Shown: positions 55,419 to 63,027 of the stretch, piece by piece
How positions within the stretch are numbered: the stretch's first letter is position 1
Layout of the letters: each line of letters starts with the position of its first letter
Assembly (NCBI RefSeq): GCF_007830545.1
Contig: NZ_VLLF01000001.1
Location: forward strand, 806,001-870,000
Direction of reading: 5' to 3'
Length of the DNA: 64,000 bases
Source: Roseibium hamelinense
GTDB lineage: Bacteria > Pseudomonadota > Alphaproteobacteria > Rhizobiales > Stappiaceae
Translations under genes and position numbers: made by a program
The notes under the pieces: generated by a model
Told to the model about the DNA's origin: nothing
Seen by the model: the letters and a program-made list of their open reading frames with translations, nothing else
Database searches by the model: none

Positions 55419-56086
55419 ATGCTCCGCTCAAGCCGCTCGGCGAAACCGGCTTTTACGGGACAGACACGCCACGGATCCTGCGCACGCCCCGTCCCGCGCC
55501 CTTGCGCGTCCTTGTGGGGCTGTTTCTGATCACGGTGATCGGCGCCCTGCTTGGAATTGGGTCGGCCTATGTCATCATCGAGGCGGAACGGCCGTTCAAC
55601 GCCGTTGAAATCGGCCCCTGGGAGGCCTACCCGCTGGCCGGCACAAAGGATGCCGATCCCTATTCGGTTGCTATCTACACGCGGGGGGCCATCATACCGC
55701 TCGCCAATGGCGAAGGCCTGGCGCTCACCGCACGCACGGACAGCGCCGACAGCATCCTTGATCCGTCTTGCACCTACCGCATTTCCGGACAGACACCGAC
55801 GGCCCGGCTTTGGACCTTGACGGCAACGGACCGGCACGGGCGGCTGTTCGAAACCCTGCCTGGCAGAACCTTTTTGACCAGCCGCGGGCTGCTGCGCAAG
55901 CCGGACAGCAGCTTCGACATCATTGCCTCGCGCAGCGCACAGCCGGGAAACTGGCTGCCGCTGCCGGCCGACCCGCAATCCGTCGAAGGTCTGTATCTCA
56001 CACTCCGGCTTTACGATGCACCGGTCACGACCGGCGCGGCCATTGAAGGCGTCAGCATGCCTTCCATCCGCATTCTGGGATGCTGA
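55415..56086 (+). CDS. DUF1214 domain membrane-anchored protein
   Basis: A 223-aa protein with one N-terminal membrane segment (RVLVGLFLITVIGALLGIGSAYVII), probably anchored with its bulk in the periplasm. VEIGPWEAYPLAGTKDADPYSVAIYTRGAIIPL, LDPSCTYRISGQTPTARLWTL and GLLRKPDSSFDIIASRSAQPGNWLPL are the DUF1214 blocks. It overlaps the penicillin-binding-protein stop by 4 nt (ATGA), so translation is coupled. Function is unknown; the context suggests a cell-envelope role. Confidence 0.85.
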   Translation: MNAPLKPLGETGFYGTDTPRILRTPRPAPLRVLVGLFLITVIGALLGIGSAYVIIEAERPFNAVEIGPWEAYPLAGTKDADPYSVAIYTRGAIIPLANGEGLALTARTDSADSILDPSCTYRISGQTPTARLWTLTATDRHGRLFETLPGRTFLTSRGLLRKPDSSFDIIASRSAQPGNWLPLPADPQSVEGLYLTLRLYDAPVTTGAAIEGVSMPSIRILGC

Positions 56087-56090
56087 GCCG

Positions 56091-56648
56091 ATGCTGTCCG
56101 ACCGGTTCCGTCTGACCATCGCGCTGCTGTCGCTGCTGGCGATTGCCGGGATTGTGCATATTCTGGTGGTCCTGTCGGTCCCCGACAATGTCAGCCACAG
56201 CGCCTATGCCAAACTGGATCAATTCGGTCCCGACCGGAGTTTCAATCTTCTGCCCGACGTCATGCCCGGCGCTGAACCGTTGCCCGCGCTGGACCCGGCC
56301 ATGAAACACGCCGCCTGCCGGTTTCAGCTGAGCGATGGGCCGGTGGCGTTCAAGGCCGATGTGCCGGTCCCGTTCTGGTCGATCGGCGTGTTCAATGCAG
56401 CTGGCGAAGCCATCTACAGTCTCAACAACAGAACCGCAGGTTCGGACGATCTGTCGATGCTGATCCTGTCGCCGGCGCAACTTTCGATCCTGAGAGAAAA
56501 TCCGCCTGACGATCTGGAGGACCTGATTGTCATTGAGACCGATATGCAGGCCGGTTTTGCACTCTTGCGGGCCTATGCCCCGCATCCGAGCCTCAACGCA
56601 CTGGTGGCAACGGCGTTGACCGCTGCCGAATGCGGCAGCCTCACCTAG
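56091..56648 (+). CDS. DUF1254 domain membrane-anchored protein
   Basis: A 185-aa protein with one N-terminal membrane segment (RLTIALLSLLAIAGIVHILVVLS) and the DUF1254 region DQFGPDRSFNLLPDVMPGAEPLP, KHAACRFQLSDGPVAFKADVPVPFWSIGVFNAAGEAIYSLNNRT. The ATG at 56091 is 4 nt after the DUF1214 stop. DUF1254 and DUF1214 proteins usually occur together; here they form the tail of a PBP-DUF1214-DUF1254 operon. Confidence 0.85.
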   Translation: MLSDRFRLTIALLSLLAIAGIVHILVVLSVPDNVSHSAYAKLDQFGPDRSFNLLPDVMPGAEPLPALDPAMKHAACRFQLSDGPVAFKADVPVPFWSIGVFNAAGEAIYSLNNRTAGSDDLSMLILSPAQLSILRENPPDDLEDLIVIETDMQAGFALLRAYAPHPSLNALVATALTAAECGSLT

Positions 56649-56682
56649 AGGAAAATACGGCATTTTTGCTCCGGTCAGGATT

Positions 56683-56776
56683 TTTCATTTTTAACCGTGA
56701 CAAAAATAACAATATATATTGCCGACCGCTTATTTTTTGAGCACTAATACTTTGAGCATCTTTCATTTTTAACCGT
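56683..56776. repeat. AT-rich upstream region with a 16-bp direct repeat
   Basis: TTTCATTTTTAACCGT occurs at 56683-56698 and again at 56761-56776, 78 bp apart. Between them lies an AT-rich stretch containing two TTTGAGCA units spaced 15 bp. The block precedes the solute-binding gene at 56808 and is unlike the surrounding GC-rich DNA; it may be a regulatory region. Confidence 0.55.
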
Positions 56777-56807
56777 CTTTCAACGTTCATCGCGGCAACT
56801 GCATAGA

Positions 56808-57578
56808 ATGAACCCATGTCGGAACGTCGTCCTCGTTTGGCTTTTATGTTTTGTTTTGCCGGTCAGCGCCAGCAAAGCCGATGAATATTTGATCGTCACC
56901 GGCACCGGCTATCCTCCCTATGTCGACATCACTCTTGAAAAGGGCGGGATGGTCACGGAAATCGTCGAGCAGATCTTCGCAAATGCAGCCAATGCCGCAT
57001 CCTACGAACTTGTGCTGGCCCCTTGGACCCGCGGCTATCAGCTCAGCAAAGAAGGCAAGTTTATCGGCACATTCCCGTATATCTGGAGCCAGGAAAGAGC
57101 TCAGGATTTCCTGTTTTCTGACCCCATTTTGGACGGGCACCAGAAGTTCTTTGCCCGCAGGGACTCGTCGATTGTTTTCGACGGCCCGGAGAGCCTGACC
57201 GGCAGCCGGGTTTGCAGTCCGCGCGGTTATGAAAAATCGTTGTTCCGGGCCTGGGAAGCCGAAGGCTACATCGTCGTTGACGAACCGGGATCGCTGCAGG
57301 ACTGTTTCAAGATGATTGCGCTCGGCCGCACACATCTCGTCCCCCTGATCGAAGAGGTTGGCATGTTCGTTCTGAACAACACCAGAGGCGTTAACAGCGA
57401 TGACTTTACCGTTCTGGAGCCGCCGATCCGGGACCTCCCGCATTACTTCATCGTCTCAAAAAGACTGCCGGACGCCGAACAGCATCTCGAAACCTTCAAC
57501 AAGGGTCTGCGTGAGCTGCGCAAAAGCGGTAAACTGGACGAAATCATGCAACGACATATTGGCCGCGGGCCAAGCTGA
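56808..57578 (+). CDS. Periplasmic solute-binding protein-like (transporter family 3 type)
   Basis: A 256-aa exported protein with a signal peptide (NVVLVWLLCFVLPVSASKA) and family 3 solute-binding features: YLIVTGTGYPPYVDITLEKGGMVTEIVEQIFANA, LVLAPWTRGYQLSKEGKFIGTFPY, DPILDGHQKFFARRDS and FNKGLRELRKSGKLDEIMQRHIG. The ligand is unknown. It lacks a neighbouring permease. An unusual AT-rich region with a direct repeat lies upstream. Confidence 0.75.
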   Translation: MNPCRNVVLVWLLCFVLPVSASKADEYLIVTGTGYPPYVDITLEKGGMVTEIVEQIFANAANAASYELVLAPWTRGYQLSKEGKFIGTFPYIWSQERAQDFLFSDPILDGHQKFFARRDSSIVFDGPESLTGSRVCSPRGYEKSLFRAWEAEGYIVVDEPGSLQDCFKMIALGRTHLVPLIEEVGMFVLNNTRGVNSDDFTVLEPPIRDLPHYFIVSKRLPDAEQHLETFNKGLRELRKSGKLDEIMQRHIGRGPS

Positions 57579-57592
57579 ACGCGCTTATTGCG

Positions 57593-58441
57593 TCACTTTT
57601 GGACCGGCGGGCGCTCCTGGCCCCAGCTCTTGTAAATGCGCGACCGTTTCGGGGCTTCGGCGATGCCGTAGCGGTTGCTCGTCGTACATCCGTTTTCCGC
57701 CAGACGGACCTGCCCTTCAAGGGTGCGGATGGCGTTGTTTGTCTTCCACATCCGGTTTTCCGTCGGGGTCTCGATTTCCAGCTTGTCCAGCGCATTCTTA
57801 TACGCCTCGATCCGGAACCGCAGCGCCTGGGCCACCCAATTGATCATCATCCGGTTTTCCCAAACGCGTGCTTTGGCGCCGTTGTAAAGCTCCTGGGTGG
57901 TTACTTTCTTGTTGGCCAGAACCCGCAGCCGCTCGCTGTCCGCTTCCCTCACCCTGAGCGCGACTTCACAAAACGGCAGCACCAGATCTGCATCGCCGGT
58001 CGCATCTGAGGCAATCCGGTCGTAGCGAGCATCGCTGGAGCGGAACTTGTCCGAACTCAGGAAATGGTAATACAGATCCGGCGGCACCCGGCCTTCGGCC
58101 TCCGGCAGGACACGGGTCCGGGACAGCTCGACGATGGTTCCGCCGATCCAGTCCTTGGTCCAGGGCGGACGGATCAGCGTCCAGCCGCGGTCCCGCAGCA
58201 ATTCTTCGTCATTGGTGTAGTTGAAGGTGGAGACGGGATCGCCCCGCAGCTTTGCGGCCCGGTCGCCGGCGGCCGGCATGACCTTGTCGTGGATGACGGA
58301 CGGTTCGGCGCGGTCAAAATCTCCGGTCGGCCGCGTGCATGCGGCTGCCGATACGCAAAGGAGCACCAGCGCGCAGAGCCTCAAGCTCGTCAAGGCGGGT
58401 TTGCCCGCAGCTTTTTCAGTTGCCCATGGCCATGTGCCCAT
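57593..58441 (-). CDS. Lipoprotein, hypothetical
   Basis: A 282-aa protein with a lipoprotein signal: a hydrophobic stretch (LRLCALVLLCVSAAAC) ending in Cys35, the expected lipidation site. The mature part is largely alpha-helical and charged (RLRVLANKKVTTQELYNGAKARVWENRMMINWVAQAL), with no recognised domain. GGAG about 10 nt before the ATG supports the start. It is convergent to the solute-binding gene, 14 nt apart. Confidence 0.7.
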   Translation of the reverse strand: MGTWPWATEKAAGKPALTSLRLCALVLLCVSAAACTRPTGDFDRAEPSVIHDKVMPAAGDRAAKLRGDPVSTFNYTNDEELLRDRGWTLIRPPWTKDWIGGTIVELSRTRVLPEAEGRVPPDLYYHFLSSDKFRSSDARYDRIASDATGDADLVLPFCEVALRVREADSERLRVLANKKVTTQELYNGAKARVWENRMMINWVAQALRFRIEAYKNALDKLEIETPTENRMWKTNNAIRTLEGQVRLAENGCTTSNRYGIAEAPKRSRIYKSWGQERPPVQK

Positions 58442-58490
58442 CGGGCCTGTCTCCGTGCATTGCCGGTTACAGCTGCACGGTCACTTCCTC

Positions 58491-58703
58491 TTACCGATCG
58501 CGATCGGTCGATCCCATGTCAGCCTTTGCTCCGATGGTCGTGATTCGCGCGGACAGATCAAGGGACGTGCGCTCGTAGCGCACACCTGGAAAGAGGATAA
58601 CCTCTCCATTTTCCTTATTCCGTGCCCGAGCCAACCCCTCATCACGGGATTTCAGGCGTGAAGTGGGCCGCGGGGCGGATGCGAAATCCAACAATGTGCC
58701 CAT
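58491..58703 (-). CDS. Small hypothetical protein
   Basis: A 70-aa basic protein without signal peptide or membrane segment. GGAGGAGACG just before the ATG at 58703 is an excellent ribosome-binding site, which decides this start over an in-frame one 69 nt upstream. The sequence opens MGTLLDFASAPRP and contains VILFPGVRYERT; no family is recognised. It lies 49 nt upstream of the lipoprotein gene on the same strand. Confidence 0.6.
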   Translation of the reverse strand: MGTLLDFASAPRPTSRLKSRDEGLARARNKENGEVILFPGVRYERTSLDLSARITTIGAKADMGSTDRDR

Positions 58704-58806
58704 CGTCTCCTCCTTCGGTTCCAACTGCACTGTTACGCTTAAGACGTGCAAATGGGTCAAATGGGGACGCAATACTTCTACAAATGTGATTAAGGCCCCG
58801 TCAGGG

Positions 58807-58821
58807 TTAACAGGATGCTAA
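58807..58821 (+). promoter_or_regulatory. CtrA-like box upstream of the DUF2336 gene
   Basis: TTAA-CAGGATG-CTAA matches the CtrA consensus TTAA-N7-TTAA at 7 of 8 fixed positions, 66 bp before the ATG at 58887. CtrA is the alphaproteobacterial cell-cycle regulator. A single match can be by chance. Confidence 0.3.
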
Positions 58822-58886
58822 CGGTTTCACTCTAATTTTAGGCAACGGAAGCCTCCGGCTCGTCATGTGTTTGAGTAGACAGCCTT

Positions 58887-60104
58887 ATGAACCCAAAAAG
58901 CCTGCCGCCGCTTAGCGGATCCGGGAACCGGTCACGACGCAAAATGGTGCTACAGTCCCCTGCCCCGTCCGAAGGCGTTTTGCTGTCTGCGGCCAAATTG
59001 TTCGCCGGCCGTGCCCGCCATGACGCGCAAGAATGCCGAATCTTTGCAGAGCTCGGCGTAAGCCTGCTGCCGGACACCGTGCGCGCCGAACGGCGCCAGA
59101 TCGCTATGATGCTGGTGCGCCATCCGCAAACACCGATGCCGGTCCTGCAACTGCTTGCCGCCGACGCGGATCCCCTCACAGCCTATCCTGTCTTGAAGAA
59201 CACGCCGGGGATTGCACCGCAAACCCTGGTCCGGCAAGCCGAACGCGGCCCGGACAGCTTGCGCAAGATCCTGGCGCAGCGTGTGGATCTGCCCCCGGAG
59301 GCCGCCAAGGCACTGGCGGTTCATGGCGGGGCTGAAGTGATTTCCCTCTTGCTCGCGCGCGATGACCTTGTCGTGACTGATGCCATCGCGGACGCCCTTC
59401 TCGCGCGCCCGGCGATCGTGTCAGAATTTGGCATCAAACTGGCGGCAAAGGGCATCATGAGCCCGCAGGCCCTGATGGCCCAGTATCTGACGTTGGACGC
59501 ACCCTTGCGCACAAAAGCTCTTGCGGCAGCGGAAATGGAAGCGCTGGTGGAAACAGCCACAGCCATGCAGATCCCCGGACAACCTGCGTCAAACCGGGCC
59601 CGCGCGGCGCTTCGGTGTGATCCGGCAATCTCTAGCGCATTGGAAAACGCGGCCCTGCATTCCGATCACCGGCAATTCGATGCAGCTCTTGCAAAGGGGC
59701 TGTCACTGCCCCGGGCGCTGGCCACCGAGGTCAGTCAGGATCCGGGCGGCGATGCGCTGGCCATTGCTCTGAAGGCGCTCAATATCAGCGAAGCCGTGGC
59801 CGGAAACATCTTTGTCCGCCAGCTCGGAAGCCGCATGGGACTGGAGCAAATCCGCGGCTTGATGCGCCTGCACGCCCGCCTCAGCTTGTCGGCCGCGCAA
59901 ATGCTGGTGAGGAGCTGGAGCCAAGCCGCACCTGCCAGCACACAACCCGCGCATCATGCAGCGCTCACCACCGAGACCGACGGCAAGGCCCGGCTACGCG
60001 GCACGTCCGATCCGAACCGCACCCAAACAACAGCGCCCCGGCCGCAAACCGGTACGGGCCTCACCGTCCAGCGGCAGACCGAGACCGGCAAGCGCAGCGC
60101 TTGA
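58887..60104 (+). CDS. DUF2336 protein
   Basis: A 405-aa soluble, mostly helical protein of the DUF2336 family, which is largely restricted to alphaproteobacteria. The family pattern of short helix pairs (LLSAAKLFAGRARHDAQECRIFAELGVSLLP; MMLVRHPQTPMPVLQLLAAD; RKILAQRVDLPPEAAKALAVHG) resembles HEAT-like repeats. The last about 50 residues are low-complexity Thr/Ala/Pro/Arg-rich. Function is unknown. A possible CtrA box upstream would suggest cell-cycle control. Confidence 0.8.
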   Translation: MNPKSLPPLSGSGNRSRRKMVLQSPAPSEGVLLSAAKLFAGRARHDAQECRIFAELGVSLLPDTVRAERRQIAMMLVRHPQTPMPVLQLLAADADPLTAYPVLKNTPGIAPQTLVRQAERGPDSLRKILAQRVDLPPEAAKALAVHGGAEVISLLLARDDLVVTDAIADALLARPAIVSEFGIKLAAKGIMSPQALMAQYLTLDAPLRTKALAAAEMEALVETATAMQIPGQPASNRARAALRCDPAISSALENAALHSDHRQFDAALAKGLSLPRALATEVSQDPGGDALAIALKALNISEAVAGNIFVRQLGSRMGLEQIRGLMRLHARLSLSAAQMLVRSWSQAAPASTQPAHHAALTTETDGKARLRGTSDPNRTQTTAPRPQTGTGLTVQRQTETGKRSA

Positions 60105-60206
60105 GGCTGTGTATCGAGCGCCGCTCCATCAGTTTCGTTTCAGGCGGTTTCGTTTCGGGCGGTTTCCCATTTGCCTCCAGCGGGTCGTCAAACAGGAAAC
60201 ACGGTC

Positions 60207-61583
60207 ATGAAGCCTCTGTCGGATGAACACCGGAGCTTGTGGATCATCTGCTCCATGGGGACTTTGTCCGGCCTGGTCTTGCTCGACGAAACCGTGCTCG
60301 GCGTCGCGATCCCGTCCATTCAGACGGACCTCGGTCTGTCTCATGGCACGACGCACTGGATCGTGAATGCCTATTTCCTCACCTTGACCTGCCTGGCCGC
60401 GCTGGGTGGAAAGTGTGTCGACCTGTTTGGCTTGCGGCCCGTCCTGATTACCGGCGGAACTGTTTTTGCCCTTGCAAGCCTTTTGGCGGGATTGGCCGAG
60501 AGCGGACCCATGCTGATCGCCATGCGGGCGCTTCAAGGGGGCGGGGCGGCCCTGTTGTTTGCTTTGTCACAGGCCGGCGCCAACATGGCGTTCCCGCCGG
60601 AAAAGCGTGGTCTGGGCATCGGAATTTATGCCGCCATTGCAACAACATCCCTTGCCATCGGTCCACTCATCGGCGGCGTTATCACACATTACGTCTCATG
60701 GAACTGGGTCTTCTGGCTGAACATTCCCATTGTCGCACTTGCCGGGGCGATTGCCTACAGTGTCTGGAAAGAACCGGACCACCCGCCAGAAAAAACAGGT
60801 CTTGACTGGGTAGGCGGGCTCTTGATGCTCATCGGCTTGTGCGGGCTCGTGTTTGCACTGATGGAGGGCTCCAGCCTCGGGTGGCTGAACATCATCGTGC
60901 TTGCGAGTGCGGCCGCTGGCCTCTTCGGCTTGTTCTTGTTCGACCGGTTTGAACTGCGCCAGCGCAACCCCCTGATTGACGTCCACCTGTTTCGGGTGCC
61001 CGCGTTCACATCGGCCTGCTTCGTTTTCATGTGCTGCCAATACGTCATGATCGTGATGGCGGTCTTTTTGCCGATCTTCCTGCAATCCGAAATGGGCTAC
61101 ACGGCAGCCCAGGCCGGCTTGGCGGTGGTCCTCGCCGTGGTACCAATCCCCCTCATCTCTGCCCAAGTCGGACGGCTTGCCGACAAGATCGGCTCGAGGC
61201 CGATCGTGATAACCGGAACCGTTCTGGGAGCGCTGGCCACTGTCTGCCTGGCTGTCCTGATGCCGCTGAAGTCCTATTGGCTGTTTGCGGGCGCGCTGGT
61301 CCCCTGGGGCATTGCGATGGTGTGCATCGCCGGACCTTCGCGCCGGATCGCTGTCAACTCTGCACCGGCCAATGAGCAGGGCCAGCTGAGCGGAACGGTT
61401 GTTACCATCAGGTTGCTCGGGTCGACCATCGGCGTGGCCGCCTCAAGTGCGATGCTGACAGCCGGTTTCAGCATCCCCTTCGTGTTTGGCGTATGTGCCG
61501 CGCTGCTGGTGGCGGCATTTGCCACCGCCATGTTCTTACTGTCCGAGGCTCCGGAGCAGCCTAGGGAGCCCGGCGCGGCCTAG
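60207..61583 (+). CDS. MFS drug exporter (DHA2-like)
   Basis: A 458-aa major facilitator protein with about 12-14 hydrophobic segments. The N-terminal signature ETVLGVAIPSIQTDLGLS is followed by WIVNAYFLTLTCLAALGGKCVDLFG, the motif A-like loop, and LQGGGAALLFALSQAG. This is the pattern of EmrB/QacA-type drug:H+ antiporters. The substrate is unknown. AGGAAACACGG precedes the ATG at 60207; a longer frame starts 36 nt earlier. No regulator gene is adjacent. Confidence 0.88.
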   Translation: MKPLSDEHRSLWIICSMGTLSGLVLLDETVLGVAIPSIQTDLGLSHGTTHWIVNAYFLTLTCLAALGGKCVDLFGLRPVLITGGTVFALASLLAGLAESGPMLIAMRALQGGGAALLFALSQAGANMAFPPEKRGLGIGIYAAIATTSLAIGPLIGGVITHYVSWNWVFWLNIPIVALAGAIAYSVWKEPDHPPEKTGLDWVGGLLMLIGLCGLVFALMEGSSLGWLNIIVLASAAAGLFGLFLFDRFELRQRNPLIDVHLFRVPAFTSACFVFMCCQYVMIVMAVFLPIFLQSEMGYTAAQAGLAVVLAVVPIPLISAQVGRLADKIGSRPIVITGTVLGALATVCLAVLMPLKSYWLFAGALVPWGIAMVCIAGPSRRIAVNSAPANEQGQLSGTVVTIRLLGSTIGVAASSAMLTAGFSIPFVFGVCAALLVAAFATAMFLLSEAPEQPREPGAA

Positions 61584-61621
61584 GCTGCCCGGTGCAGGAT
61601 TGGCTGCCCGGTGCAGGTTTG
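61584..61621. repeat. Short tandem repeat after the MFS gene
   Basis: GGCTGCCCGGTGCAGGATT is repeated almost exactly (second copy ends GTT), filling the 40 nt between the MFS stop and the convergent hydrolase. A similar small tandem of GTTTCGTTTCAGGCG-like units lies at about 60134-60168 before the MFS gene. Confidence 0.6.
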
Positions 61622-61624
61622 GCC

Positions 61625-62812
61625 TCACTGCTTGGCAGAGACCGTTGCGACGGCCGCCTCTATATCGGAAATGAGATTGGCGGCCCGCAAAAGCAGCATG
61701 TCGAGCTGTTGAACGGTTTCACGTGCACCGACTTCGCCGTACCAGAAGAAATGGTTTCCCGGAACACGCGCATTCAATGCCCCGGAAGTCGCATAGTTCA
61801 TCCGGTCCATCAGGCTTTGCCAGTTCGCCGGATCAATATCCTCCGACTTTGACAGGACCGGCAGCACAATGTTCCGGTACAAATGCTGGATCTGGTAAAT
61901 GCCCCAGTTTCCGCGATCGGTGAGCGCGTGATCGTTGTCCAGAACCTTGTTTCCCGAGATTGTCACCACGAACGGAAAATCAGTCACTTTCAACCCGCCG
62001 GTGTCGGCCAAGGACCAATCCAGATCTTCGACAAACTCGCCATTCTCGTAGCGCGATGCCATCATGATCGCGTTCATCGCCACTGGGATCTCGCCCAGCA
62101 CCTGGCTCTCGAACGTGTCCCAGGGCATGATCGTATGGCCGTTCATCGCGTCCTGCGCCAGAACATATTTCTTGAACAAGTCGTAGAATTGCGGTGCGGC
62201 AGACAGCCCATTTTCCGCCTTGGATATTGCGCCGGGCGCGGCCAGGAGCAACGGGATCGGTGGGGTCGACGCGATGGACACATATAGGCTCATGTCGAGG
62301 CCGGCCGCCTGAGACGCCTCATAGACCGATTGTGCAATTTGTCCGCCGGCACTCCAGCCGAGCACAATGATCTCGCCTGAAAGACCATTCTCATCAGAAA
62401 AATGCTTGGCGACTGCGGCAACCTGCTTGCCCCAATCACGGATCGAAAACGCCGGATAGACCTTGGAATAGACCTTGTTGCCCGTCGGATAGGACGCGCC
62501 GAGGAACGAATAGCCCTCTTGAGCAAGCCAGTAGGCCAGAAAATCCCGCTCATTTCCGCCCGGATAGCCATAGGCGACGCGTGCCAGATGAAATCCGCCC
62601 GGCACAAAAACAACCAGAGGTTTGTCCGGATCGCCTTTCTTGAAATATGAAAGTGTCTCAATGCCGTTGGTAGTCAGCATTTCCTCGCCCGGGTATAGGC
62701 CCTGAGCATCCGGAAGCTTCTCCACTGTCCAGGCGCCGGTTGCATGGCCAGGCGAAGAAAACGCCAGAACACCAACAATCAACAGAAACAAAGTGCTCTT
62801 GAATCCTTGCAT
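61625..62812 (-). CDS. Exported alpha/beta hydrolase
   Basis: A 395-aa protein with a signal peptide (KSTLFLLIVGVLAFSSPGHA) and an alpha/beta-hydrolase core: LVVFVPGGFHLARVAYG supplies the oxyanion hole region, and the nucleophile Ser lies in VLGWSAGGQIAQS (GxSxG). A possible catalytic His is in RVPGNHFFWYGE near the C-terminus. Substrate is unknown; esterases and peptidases share the fold. GGAAGGAG 8 nt before the ATG at 62812 decides the start over one 60 nt upstream. Confidence 0.85.
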   Translation of the reverse strand: MQGFKSTLFLLIVGVLAFSSPGHATGAWTVEKLPDAQGLYPGEEMLTTNGIETLSYFKKGDPDKPLVVFVPGGFHLARVAYGYPGGNERDFLAYWLAQEGYSFLGASYPTGNKVYSKVYPAFSIRDWGKQVAAVAKHFSDENGLSGEIIVLGWSAGGQIAQSVYEASQAAGLDMSLYVSIASTPPIPLLLAAPGAISKAENGLSAAPQFYDLFKKYVLAQDAMNGHTIMPWDTFESQVLGEIPVAMNAIMMASRYENGEFVEDLDWSLADTGGLKVTDFPFVVTISGNKVLDNDHALTDRGNWGIYQIQHLYRNIVLPVLSKSEDIDPANWQSLMDRMNYATSGALNARVPGNHFFWYGEVGARETVQQLDMLLLRAANLISDIEAAVATVSAKQ

Positions 62813-63027
62813 GCCGTGCTCCTTCCCGGTGGCAGACCGCGCAGATGCATTGCCTGAAAACAGGTGTCCCACGGCCCAGCGGCCAAATCAAGCACCACCC
62901 GGCGCCGGAAACACTATATCTGATCCGGCACCGGCTCAAACACCCGCCCTGCCTTGCAGGACACTTGGCCAGGCAATGGGCGTGTTTCGGACTGACGGTG
63001 TTAAAGGCGCGCCGGTTTCAGGGCCAC

